A stretch of DNA of 64,000 nucleotides, taken from the NCBI GenBank assembly GCA_000827495.1, contig KN817533.1, positions 62,001-126,000 of the forward strand, read 5' to 3'. A program made the position numbers and the translations under genes. Shown here piece by piece: positions 1-10,521 of the stretch. The notes below the pieces were generated by a model that was not told the origin of the DNA, searched no databases, and saw nothing but the letters and a program-made list of their open reading frames with translations. Position 1 is the stretch's first letter. Every line of letters begins with the position of its first letter. This stretch comes from Hypholoma sublateritium FD-334 SS-4 (taxonomy: Eukaryota > Basidiomycota > Agaricomycetes > Agaricales > Strophariaceae).

Positions 1-1045
1 GGAATGAGCGGAGTGTACGATTTAAGTAGAAGTATGTGCTCACTGATGGGAAAGACCACTGAGCCCATCGCCCCGCCACTGAGGACAATCCCGGTGGCAA
101 GCGCTCGGCGGCGCTTAAAATAGTGCACGGTGATACTTGCAGTAGGTATGAAGGACAAGCCAAGTCCTATTCCCATCCCAAGTCCTTGGCTAAGGAATAC
201 CTAGACGATCCGAGTTAAGTTCCATGACATAACAGCCGACGTTCGAGAGAAGCCGATTATCTACCTGGTAGTACTGTTGTGGCTTAACCAGTGACAACAT
301 GAATAGCCTGAACAAAACAGTTATTTGATGTTCCAATATGTAAAGATTCGAGGGCCGCCGACTCACGAGACAGTAAAAACGATGGCTCCAGAAATCTCGA
401 GTACATGAAAGTACCCAGAATCGAAAAGCTTCCCTGATACAGCACCCAAAAGGAAGGGCATCATCAACTGTACGCTCCCTATCCATGCGATATTCCCAGG
501 GGTATGCGATGAAAGCAGGAAGCGGGTATAGTAATCTGTGGATGGTAATTGGGTCAATAAACTACAGAAAAACCGGCGAGTAGTATAAAATAGCAAACCT
601 TGGAAGATACCGAAAGAATACAGATACCTATATCCACAGACTTAACCTTGGTTTCTTAACTGAGGAGGTTTTACATACCCGAATGTTGCAAAAATTATAA
701 ACCACCTAGTAAAGGTTCAGTATACTCCCTCCGGGAAAAGAGCAACTCCACTTACGCGCCCATAACCGTCACCCAAGCTTGTGTCCCCCCTTCAGGCTGG
801 GTGTCAGTGCCGACAGAATCGGATACCTTCTCCAAGTCGTGCGTCAATTTCCGCGTGGAATCGAAGACAGTCGTGCTGTTTGTGTCGTTTTGATACAGTG
901 ATTGCGCACTAGAATCAATCTCTGTAATAGAGGCGATGTACTGGGCTGGGGGGAAGTTGGCATGATCGAGCTCGGTTGTTTCCAGCTTCGTACTACTGCT
1001 CATGCTGTCGTTCGTGGCGAGCATCGTCGACGAAGCGTAAGGCAA
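1..1045 (-). CDS. MFS transporter, monocarboxylate-permease type (N-terminal part, runs off left edge)
   Basis: This is the 5' part of a plasma-membrane proton-linked carrier of the fungal monocarboxylate porter group; the substrate cannot be told. The first exon gives a hydrophilic N-terminus of about 97 residues ending in PEGGTQAWVTVMGA, the usual entry to transmembrane helix 1 in this group. Spliced exons continue with WFIIFATFG, YLYSFGIFQ, then a long exon with TPGNIAWIGSVQ and GKLFDSGYFH, LFMLSLVKPQQYYQ, and VFLSQGLGMGMGIGLSFIPT followed by HYFKRRRALATGIVLSGG. The last is the conserved loop between helices 4 and 5. Each join keeps frame at GT-AG borders. The start could also be the internal Met at 1024. 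The reading frame is open at base 1, so the C-terminal half lies outside the window. Family assignment is firm; substrate is not. Confidence 0.87.
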
Positions 1046-2819
1046 AAGAAGGCTAGGTAGCAGACAAGCCTACAACCGTACAAATATCCACACATTTTAT
1101 ATGTCCCTGGCCGCGCATTTGTTTCGCCGTTAATTTTGGACGCCTCCTTGGGCCTTAATTTGGGCGCTCATCCGGATCATTGCGCCCTTCGCGTGTCAAT
1201 TATTCAGGACTTGAATCATCCTCGCGAGATCAACAAATCGCCAGTTATGTAGTACCAATTCATTTGTAACGCATGAATGATAATGCCAAGATCAGTTTTT
1301 GAGCGCGCCACTTTGTTCGATCCGAGGAGGCGACCACACCACGCTCCCTGTGTATATGACGAATTCCTGTTGAGAGGTAGGAGACGGGAGAGACTGCAGC
1401 CACCCACCTCTTGTCGGGCTCAGGAATCCAGCGCCCATATCACAACCACCATCGAGTAGAAGCTGCCCAGTTCATTTGTCCGAGGAGCATCTGTGTCAGA
1501 CCCAGTCCGGAGAATAAAAGCTGTGGTGCTCTTATCGCAATCGCAGAGGCAAAACCATGACGTGTGGACACTTTTCAAACGCTTTCCGAGTCTCTCGTCC
1601 AGACAGTCGGCCCGACGAAACATAAGATAGCTCCATTTATGTCATTTGCTCCGCGAACCGGTCTATGAATAGTTGCTATCTTCGTAAGTCAGGTGCATAG
1701 CATTAGCTTAAGTACGTTTATCACTACACTTACATACCACACAATCACCGACAATGCAGCGATTATATTTCTCGAAAGATCTGAGCTTCACTCTCCAAAG
1801 GTGAATGACAGGAAGCATAGGAAATCTGTAGTGTCTTGCGACTCGGAGGAGCTGAGATACTTATCCTTATAGATAATCAAGAACATATCAGATCAAGCTT
1901 TTCCATCTATCTGGGAGAGGAAGCATGTGAGACACCAGTTTAACACCTTTTTAATGTGTCGACACTGACGGGTAAACATAACGCAGGTCTATTTGTAACC
2001 ACGGCCAAATATGACGACCCCGAAGTGGACAGGTCGGACATGCAGCGTCATACACGCGTTTGGGGCCGGGTAGCAGTGGCACAGGAGATGAGCGTACGGT
2101 GCGCACTCGAAGGCAAAAAGGGTTCGTTGCTCACTGGATGGCAGTAATTGTGACCCTCAGCGTCCAATTTGTCGGAAAGTGCTGATCCTCATACCGCACA
2201 TGTGATAAACGAGGCTAGGCATAGAGAATCAGTAAGACCCGACCTGGAAAGCTGATACGGCATCAGCGCTCCAGGAAGCATCTTAATCGTGATTTAATCC
2301 TTACTCCCGGATGCCCCCTCGTTTACATATGCTCATAGGAGATCAACAACACATCAATGATCAAGTGTTCATTTTGCTGTGCAGCAGGGATGTTTTGATC
2401 GATGCCTCTATAAATAGGGCAACCACATGCCCTTTTTAGGAAAGTATATACTGCCTTGCACACCTTGGCCTACGCGTGCGCGCTGCTCTGATACATAAAC
2501 ACGTCAGGAGACCCGATGCTGGCGCAGAAAGCCCCACCCGACAATCGCTCGAAAATGCACCAAGACGCACGGCGCCTCACATCCGCCGACACGCGCAAGC
2601 GCGAGGTCAAGGCAGCGAGCTACGGAGCTCCACTGGTTCGCAGTCCATAGGTGTACATACATAAGTGGTATAGATACACAGCTCGAACGGTATATAACAC
2701 ATAGCGCCCGCATAGACGGGATAAATAGATGCAGAACAATAGATAGCGGGGGTGGTGGTGGTGGTACAGCAAGCGCACGCAGGCGCAATGGAAGTTGGCA
2801 GCAGGGCTCGACGCCAGAC
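1046..2819. other. intergenic: upstream of MFS gene, downstream of the Arg/Asp-repeat gene
   Basis: I see no supported gene. ORFs of 60-70 codons occur on both strands (for example 1420-1623 minus) without recognisable motifs or splice support. A TATA-like string (ctataaatag) lies near 2409 on the plus strand, but no reading frame follows it convincingly. The stretch probably holds the MFS promoter and the 3' UTR of the gene ending at 2820. Confidence 0.5.
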
Positions 2820-4913
2820 TCACTCGGCGTGGTGCTCCGACGGCGGAGGCAGGAAGCCCATTGCGTGCTCGGGCGGCGAGAAGACCTCCTGGAACTTCGA
2901 CGCCGGGTCTTCTTCCATTTCCGGCTCATGCCCTGGTGCTGGTGCAGGTGCGGGCGGCGGCGTGCTTCCCGACGGCCCCGACTTCTGGCGATCCCTGTCT
3001 CTATCGCGGTCTCTATCGCGCTCTCTGTCTCTGTCCCTATCCCTATCCCGTTCCTTGTCCTTCGTCCGCGGACGGTCGCTCCTCTCGCGCTCCCTATCCC
3101 TATCCCTGTCTCTATCGCGCCGCTCCCGATCCTTGTCGCGGTCCCTGTCCCTGTACTTGTCGCGGTCGCGGTCGCGCTCGTCGGGGTAGTACGCCTTCGC
3201 GCGGCCCGAGCCCGACCGGTACTCGTCCTCGTACCGCCGCGTCGGCCGCCCATACTTGTCATACTTGTCGTACGACGCCGACGCCTTGTACCGCTCGTCG
3301 TCGCTGCGGCGCTGCGCGCGCTCCTCCTCCCGCCGCCGATCACGATCACGGTCGCGGTCGCGGTCTCGATCACGATCACCACGATCACGGTCCCTGTCCC
3401 TGTCGCGCTCCCCGCGATCGCGGTAGCGGTCCCGCTCGCGATCCTTGTCCTCGCCGGGGTACGCGACGTACGTCGGCGACATGGCGACGCCCGCGCCGCC
3501 GTGCGCGGCGGACAGGGGCTGGTCCTCGTGCACGACGCGCAACGGGGGGTCGGCCCGCGGATCCCTGCGCGCGTCGCGCTCAGGGTCGCGCCGGCGGTCG
3601 CGGTCGTCGGACCTCCGTGAGCGACTTTCATAGTAGTCCTTCCCGTAGTCGCGCTGGTCGGAGTAGGTCCGCGTGTGCGAGCGATATTCCTTGTCGCGAT
3701 CCCTATTGGGATCTGAGCGCTCTCTGCGTCTGTCCTGGTAGTAGTAGCGCTACGACAATGAGTGATTTGTTTCGTGGATGCAAGCACGGCCGGGACACGT
3801 ACGTCGGATTCGTAGCGCCGGGATTCCGAGCGCTTGGGGTCGTCTTTGTACCTATATCTGTCGTCGTCTCTGCGGTCGTCCTTGCGATCATCCCTGCGTT
3901 CCTCGTATCCGCGCGATCGACCCTGATCTGGAGGTCTCTGCGTGGAAAGGGCTTCAGGTTAGTATCCATGCCATGACCACTGCACGAACCTGTGAGGTAG
4001 ACCGTGCAAGGTCGCTCTCTTTATCACGGTAGCGCGGCTTAACGCTCTCCCGGCGTGCTAACTCTGCCGCCTGCTGCTGTTGTTGTTGTTGTTGTTGCAT
4101 TTGCTGTTCCCTAGGGTCCATTCCGTGCCGCGAGGAGCCCCTGCGTGAAAGGTTGGCGGTGGACTCGTTTTTCAGATCAGCCTGACCGAATGTGACTTTT
4201 GGGGAGGGTGGCTTTCGCATGAGTGGCGGCGGCGACACTGAACGTGACCTGGACATAGAGCGCCGCTCGTCATCCTGTGGATGGGGCTGCTGTTGCTGTG
4301 GTGAGGGCGCATATTTCGTGTGATGCTCGATCTCTCTGAGGATGTTCTACCAACAAAGGGCGCCGTAAGTGTACTACACCGACACAGATCGCAAAGCACC
4401 TACGTCGACCTCGTGGAACAGCGTAGTCGCGTTGTGCTGGAAGGCGGCGACGTCTGCCACGGGCTTCTTGGGCAGCTTGCCCTTGGACGGGGCGCTCTTC
4501 GTCAGTCTAGCGAGCGGCACAACGTCAGCCCGGGCTCGGCCCCGTGCAATGCAAGGCGATGCGATGCGCACTCACTTCGCAGCCTCCTTGCGCAGCTTCT
4601 TCGTCGTGTCCTTGCCGAGGATGGGCGCACCCTGCTCGAGCAGGTCCTTCGTGCGGTCGAGCAGCACCATCCCGTCCTGCCACATCGCCTTCTTCTCCGC
4701 GAGCTCGGTCTCCGCGTGGCCGTTGGCGTGCGCGTGGCCGTTTCCGTTTCCATTGGGGATCGGCAGCGGCTCCTGCGAGTCCGGCGTGTGTGGCGGCGGG
4801 CCCCCCGGGGGCCCCAGCTGCTGCTGCTTATTGCTGTTCCTGCGGAGAAACGACAGGAACGAGTCGTTGAAGAGCTCCCGCTGGCCGAACTTCAGCGGCG
4901 GAGGGGGCGCCAT
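2820..4913 (-). CDS. Arg/Asp-repeat-rich low-complexity protein
   Basis: I do not recognise a named family. The predicted protein starts MAPPPPLKFGQRELFNDSFL, followed by a Pro/Asn/Gly-rich part and a helical stretch (MWQDGMVLLDRTKDLLEQG). An intron follows (GT at the KEAAK codons), then an exon with KSAPSKGKLPKKPVADVAAF. Next come a Ser/Arg stretch (MSRSRSVSPPPLMRKPPSP), a poly-Gln run near 4065-4095 and, from about 3480 to 2990, a long array of alternating Arg-Asp/Arg-Glu residues. The C-terminus ends PPEHAMGFLPPPSEHHAE. RD/RE/RS arrays are typical of nuclear RNA-processing and condensate proteins, so a nuclear role is an inference. Exon borders inside the repeat are uncertain. Long ORFs on the opposite strand here are compositional shadows. 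It is strongly GC-rich compared with flanking DNA. Confidence 0.7.
2990..3480 (-). repeat. degenerate Arg-Asp/Arg-Glu codon repeat inside the coding region
   Basis: On the minus strand CGN-GAY/GAR codon pairs alternate for roughly 490 bases, broken near 3180-3300 by a short spacer carrying YDKYDKYGRPTRRYEDEY. On the plus strand it reads as repeated cgatc/cgctc/cggtc hexamers. Such six-base periodic arrays are prone to length change by slippage. Confidence 0.85.
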
Positions 4914-5561
4914 GGGTGGGGGCCGTGCACAGGCTGTCTTGGGGGTGTATATGGGCTGTGGTGGGTGGGAGGCGTGGTGGAGATCAAGGGCGATGCCCCC
5001 GTTACGCAGCCCCCACTGGGGCTTCTGACCCCGGCCATGTCACTGCACCTTTAGAATCAAATCTCCGCAAATAACGCCTCGTGGCTATCTGCCTCCGTTT
5101 AGCGCTGGGCACTAAATCTCTTCCATATTCTCATTTCAAATAGACGCTGATAGACGCCTTCTGATGATGAAGGCGCAAATCTGGCCGCAGTAACTTTCTC
5201 TCCGGCACTTACATAGGTAGACAGGCCAAAGCTGCGACACATGACCGTGTTCAATGCTCGGCGGCGTATCTTCACCCAAGGGAATTGCTGTCTTCACGGG
5301 AATTACGAGGCATCTCCGTCGGCAGCGCCCAACCCGGAGCCTAAAAATATGAGCCTGGCCACCATCACGTTTTCAATCCATGTTTGCATCAAGCTGTCAG
5401 AAAATGACAGCCATGTTGCCACCCTCGTCGATCCATTCCAGAGGTCGCGCAACATCAACCACAAACCGTCGACCCCACGCCAGCTATGCCTTCCGTTCTG
5501 CTTTGCGAATTGTCCATTAAATTATTCATAGATATAAAATAATACCCATCTACAGTCCGCA
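4914..5561. other. intergenic between the Arg/Asp-repeat gene start and the GUP1 stop
   Basis: No supported gene. It should contain the promoter of the minus-strand gene starting at 4913 and the 3' UTR of GUP1. An ORF at 5241-5531 on the plus strand has no recognisable features. Confidence 0.5.
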
Positions 5562-7743
5562 CTAGCACCGCCGCACAATGCCCTGCCGGAACTCCTCTTC
5601 TCTACACCGAAACTTATCAGCAACGAACACCCCTAAAAGAATAGAAGCAGCAGCGCACGCACCGGTACTCAAACATCAGCTGCACCGCGACGAACATGCA
5701 CGGCAGCATGATCGCCATGAAGCGCAACCCCTCCAGCGTCCCGAGCAGCTGCGCGAAGAACTCGCGCGTGCCGTCCGTCCCGAGAACGAATCCGATGAGG
5801 TTCGCGACGACCATTAGGAGCATGTTCACCACACCGCCCGCGGCGCACACGTGCCGGAACCACGGGCGCTTGCCAAACTGTAGACAAGGGAAGGGGTGGG
5901 TTAGCGCCGAGTGCGGGGTAAAGGGTGGGCGCGAAGTACCTTTGCTGCAGGAAGGAGGTAGCCCGCGAGCAGCTCGGGAACGACGAACAGGCTGATCAGC
6001 CAGCCCCATGCAAGGAGGCGGAACGTGAGATCGTGCCATAGCGCGACGAACGAGAACACGAGCAGTGTGTTGACCAGGACGTGTTTCGAGCCGCCCAGGG
6101 GCACGTATATGTATCTGCGGGGTGTTGGCCGCGGCGACAGTATGAAAAAGGAAAATAGAGGCACCTTATAATCCAAAGGTTATAACTGCGGTGCCAGCTC
6201 CTCCAGAACCCAAATGTGGAGTAGTTATTCACCATACATCGGACCATGTTCTCTGGGGGGTCTATCCCATCGAGTAGCGCCCACGCGCGGAAGAATCTCC
6301 ACGGAATGAGCAACTGGATGAAGCTCAACTTACAACGAAAAGATACAAAAACACAATCTACTTACCTTCAGCCAAACTACGATCAAGTTCCAAAACCCAA
6401 GCAACGCAATCTCAGCAGAAGAATCGCCCAGCCAGGCCTTCCGGTCTTTGATGGCGACGACATACATATAGTGCAGAATAAACTCCATCGTAAGATAGCA
6501 GCAGGCGAATCTGAAGAGGTACAGGATGTTGGACCGAATGCTGATCGCGGTGGGTTTTCGATGCTGCCACATGAAGTCGTTGAAGGTGAGGATAGGGCCT
6601 GCGATATACAGAGGCGGATAAAGGATGTAGGATAGATAGTTGATTGGTGAATATAGCTCGAGGCTATGGGGCACTGTTACGCGTTGTTTCTCGTCCGGAG
6701 TTGTCACCGCAGTCTGGAGTTTCGTCAGACGACGCGGGGCATCAAGAGAAAGTAAACCCACCTACATCTGAGTTTGCTTGCGCTTTACATGCCCAATGGT
6801 AATCCATATTGAAGGAAATGAGACGGAGCATGGTGATATTGAAGCTAATGTGCCAGCGGGGATATATCCCGGAGAAGGAATCCTGAGGAAAGATCAGGTC
6901 TATTTTTTCACGCAGCAGAGACGACGTACCAAGAAAGCCAGCCCGGGATGTATGGCTGCAAATTGGTACCCACGATAAGTGTCGTTGGCGAACAGGACAA
7001 GGACGTTGAAAGCCCAGGTCAGCAGGGGAGCCAGCCGGGAACCACGACAGCGTTTTGCGATGAGATAGTTCACGGACATGATAAATAAGATTTTCGCGGA
7101 GCTCGAGCCGTGCAGAGCGATGATCATAAGAATGGAGAGCACGGCGTTGGTCGGTATGCGATAGAGGCTATTCGTCGCATGTTTCCCAAAGAGATAGCGG
7201 GTTGCTTGCCTCATAGAAAGATAGCCCGCCGCGGCCTTGCATAATATGCTGAAGTTGTCGCGAAATGAGCGGTATTGCGCGTCACTGTTGTCCTACGCAC
7301 GTCAGCTGTGCCACAGCACATCTCCCAACGCGGGACTCACAACTGCCCGGCCGTTGATCCACCCCGGCGACAGCCTCCCAGAGAAGTAGGGATAGTTACG
7401 ATTCGAAGCTACATAGCGGTCAATCTCGGCACCCCGACGCACGCGAAGGCCGCTCACGATCGCTGAGGGTCATCGGTATCCAGACCATGACGGGAATGGC
7501 AACGGCGACGACGACATAGTAGATTCTGAACTCTATCGTGCCGAGCCGCGACACGCTTTCCGCATCTCCGAGCTTCGCCTTCGCGGCGTTGGGGCGAAAC
7601 GCCGAGGGGATGTGGACCGTTAGGCGCGCGACGCCGTGCGCGCTGGCCTCGTGCACCGTTTTTCCGGCGTGATTGGCGGCCATGGGTGGGTAGGAGCGTT
7701 CGAGAGATGGTGAGTGCACTGGGAGTATGTTTTCTGAGGACAT
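5562..7743 (-). CDS. GUP1: GUP1-type membrane-bound O-acyltransferase
   Basis: Gup1 is an ER multi-spanning MBOAT enzyme that re-acylates GPI anchors and affects glycerol uptake and wall integrity in yeast. Recognisable blocks in order: a soluble N-terminus with [12 protein letters not shown] and a first membrane helix; [56 protein letters not shown] followed by [50 protein letters not shown]; and [19 protein letters not shown] with the putative catalytic His. The C-terminus needs one more intron: the exon ending in MFEYR splices to a short exon encoding [12 protein letters not shown] and a stop at 5562. Without that splice the frame reads into a Cys-rich tail unlike the family. The start at 7743 gives 20 extra residues; Met at 7683 (MAANHAGK) is equally possible. 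At least eight exons, all in phase. Confidence 0.93.
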
Positions 7744-8991
7744 TCCGTTATGGAAAGCACGCCCAGAAGAGTTATTGGGGGCGCATCGATCTGGTCGACG
7801 TTTAGAAGTTGGTCTGGCGACGACTTGGACAGCGTGGCCGCGGACCGAATATTACGTAATAGTTATATGCTGTGCCGTCGGCATCTCCCCGCGGGAGCTT
7901 CGTGGGTGCACGAGAACGGGCGCTAATTGCCCAAACACGTTTAGCGAGTTGTCTGCATAGAATTTACTAATACAACCCATGATCATGAAAATCTCAGAAT
8001 GACACTGACTCTCCAATCGTTCATTTTTCTACAGGTCTGGCATAGTTGTAGATTTGCGCGCTGTCAACGTTGTGCCAAAAATAGAGCGTTAACGCGGCAA
8101 AGCAAATGTTATAAATGATTTAGTTACTGTAACCTATTACTATATGTACCGTACATATGAAGAGAATAGTAATCTCAGCCCGGCGCATAAAAAATTCAAG
8201 CCTTACTCTGTCAGGCCCACATGGAATGCCGCCAAATTCTAATAGCTAGGGTACCGAGGCTGCGTAAGTATGCGAGCACACTTTTGCGTTTTGACTAGGG
8301 ACTCGATTTATGGATAACTGACAGAGTAGAGCGGCGACTGGCCACGATTTACTCACACAGGCTCGCGGTGAGCATAGAATTATCTCTTGCTCTAGCTTTT
8401 ATGGTTTGCTTACCTTATTCAAGTCGTGGCTGTGGCCTTCAGCTGTGAGCATCGAGTATTCGGTATGCATCCTGAGGGGGTCCTTAGACAGACTATTTCC
8501 GCTTTGTACTGCGTCGTGAATGGTCCACGGGATCTTAGGACCACATTCTCGATGGACAGGCGAATCCCAGGCTTCCAAAGATGCAAGCACTCCCCACACC
8601 CGGATTCGATTCCCGAGAGGTACGCATGTGTAAATTTCCGTATGCACAAGGACCGAAGACTTTTTGTCCAAAATTAAAGAACGGCGCGAAAGGAGAAAAG
8701 AGCCGCTGATGCACGAGTTAGAGCCTTTGGGCTGAGGCCGAGGCATGCTGCATTGTACTATCGCACCACCGCTGTGGGACGCGGCGATTCTTGGCGACGC
8801 TGCTGGCCAAAGATGTCACCATAAGCTTTGACTTACCAAAAGGACCGGTGCATCCGACAGGAAGACTTTACAACAGCACAACGCATGCACAGAGGCATGG
8901 CACCGCGACTGTACAAAAAGAGCTTAGGGGCTAGATGGTACACATTACAAGATAGTTTGTTTGCGTGACACTCCGCCGGGGATGCCCTGTA
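7744..8991. other. intergenic: GUP1 promoter and NAS6 3' side
   Basis: No supported gene. ORFs on both strands around 8400-8750 overlap one another and show no family motif. A string resembling a tRNA T-loop (gattcgattccc) near 8602 does not fold into a tRNA. Confidence 0.45.
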
Positions 8992-10299
8992 TCACGGTCT
9001 TCCGCAATGGTCGATGACATACTGCCGGGCGAGTTTCTGCTCCTGGCCACCGACCCCATCCACGGCCTCTGGCGTTTCGTTGTCCAGGTTTTCCTGGAAA
9101 ATGGAATAGGTAGTCAGTGAGAGCGCTCCGCTTTGAGAGATGTGCAGCTTACACGAGTACGATCTGCTCCTGCCTCGATAAGCAGGACGGCGGCTTCTGC
9201 ATGGGCCGAATCCATCGCAAGATGCAGAGGGGTATTTCCTGGGAAAGAGTCGCACATTAGACTTAGCGAAGAATTCGGTATCATGAATCAACGAAGCAGT
9301 GATCTACCAATTCGATCGGCTGTGTTCAGGCGCAGCTTATTGGAAGGGGTTGACGACTCCACCAACAGGCGGATAAATCCAGCCGAGCCAGTGGTAGCTG
9401 CGCGGTGACTGAATATAATCGTTTGTTCAGACCGCAGGACAAAAAAGATAACGGTATGACTGACAGAGGGAGCTGATTGGCCTTATCCCTTGCGTTGATC
9501 TTTCAAGAAAGTTTCAGAACTCCTCGGTCATGAACATGCGTCAGGTATACGTACATCTGCGCCTCTCGAAATCAGCAGCCTGCCAATCTAAGAAAGTGAT
9601 CAGAAGAATGACCTCAAGATAATGCAAAATTGACAGCGCACGTCTATGCGAGATTTGGACGCTGCATAGTGCCTAGAATATAACAAAAATGTGAATATGA
9701 GACGATTCGAGACCGTGTTGGTTGGATAGAGTTTCATTGGCCTACAAAGGAGTCATTCCTTTCTCATTCTTCCTGTCTACCGTGATGAGATACACTGGCC
9801 GACAAGCTAGGCGAAGGGGGTGGGACTTGCCTATTTACGTCTGCTCCAGCTCCAATTAGTTCTTGAACAACGTTTTCCTGTCCTGCGCTAACTATGAATT
9901 GCCACATGCAAATCAGGAAAGGAAAACTCGGCAAGATGTACAGAACCCACCTGCAATATGCAGAGCGGACCATCCAGCCCCGTCTACCTTGTCCACATCG
10001 GCTTTTTGATCGATGAGAAACCTTGCGATGTCAATAGAACCAGAGGACGCTGCCCAATGCAATGGGGTGCGCTCGTCCTTTGGACAGCTTTTGTTAGTGC
10101 ATTTCAGATAGATACGACCTCTATATTACCACGTCGACCGCGTTCACAAGGTTTGAGTCCTCGGTGAGCAGTGATCGGAGAAGAGATAACTGATCTAATT
10201 AGAGGGTGATTTGTTAAAGGCTGAATTAGTTGCCTTCCCAGAGATCGAAGAGGTGGACACACTATTTTGAGCAGCACTGTGCACGGATAGTGTCGACAT
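8992..10299 (-). CDS. NAS6: Nas6/gankyrin-type ankyrin proteasome assembly chaperone
   Basis: Nas6 (PSMD10) binds the Rpt3 ATPase and chaperones assembly of the 19S regulatory particle. After splicing the protein starts MSTLSVHSAAQNNQLSLLRS, then LLTEDSNLVNAVDVDERTPL and HWAASSGSIDIARFLIDQKA. Further ankyrin repeats follow: DGAGWSALHIA, GQENVVQELIGAGADVN, KNEKGMTPL, IGRLLISRGADV, HRAATTGSAGFIRLLVES, and NTPLHLAMDSAHAEAAVLLI. It ends with the family-specific tail VGGQEQKLARQYVIDHCGRP. The start at 10299 is chosen because the 37-base first exon joins in phase 1 to the ATCAG exon and gives a normal Nas6 N-terminus. A longer ORF beginning at 10523 reads through the promoter. At least eight exons. 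It is divergently arranged with TFB2, 222 bases apart. Confidence 0.93.
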
Positions 10300-10521
10300 A
10301 CTTCGGATACCTTTATGCTTACAGAATTAGCGATGAGCGATGTGAAGGACTTGTAATCATCCGAGTCAATGTTCTGCTTCAAGTTCGCGGCAGCGATTAC
10401 GTAGTAAGGTGCGTGACAAGCTGACGCGTCGCGTTTCACATTTATCACGTGACTGTGACCGTTAGCCGTAACCTCGCGCTCAGTGCTGTCACGTTCAAGA
10501 CTTGTTCTTGTTTTCTGCCTC
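10300..10521. promoter_or_regulatory. bidirectional promoter between NAS6 and TFB2
   Basis: 222 bases separate two divergent start codons. The centre carries two perfect palindromes, ACGCGT at 10424-10429 (MluI-box type) and CACGTG at 10446-10451 (E-box type), about 20 bases apart, and no clear TATA box. Shared regulation of a proteasome-assembly gene and a TFIIH gene is inferred from the spacing only. Confidence 0.55.

Noticed and set aside
2504..3976. Long ORFs of 240-430 codons on both strands over the Arg/Asp repeat
   Set aside because: They are frame shadows of a GC-rich six-base periodic array; only the minus frame giving Arg-Asp/Arg-Glu connects to non-repetitive exons with good splice sites.
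8590..8625. Possible tRNA (T-loop-like gattcgattccc)
   Set aside because: The T-stem does not pair and no acceptor or anticodon arm is found at the right distance.
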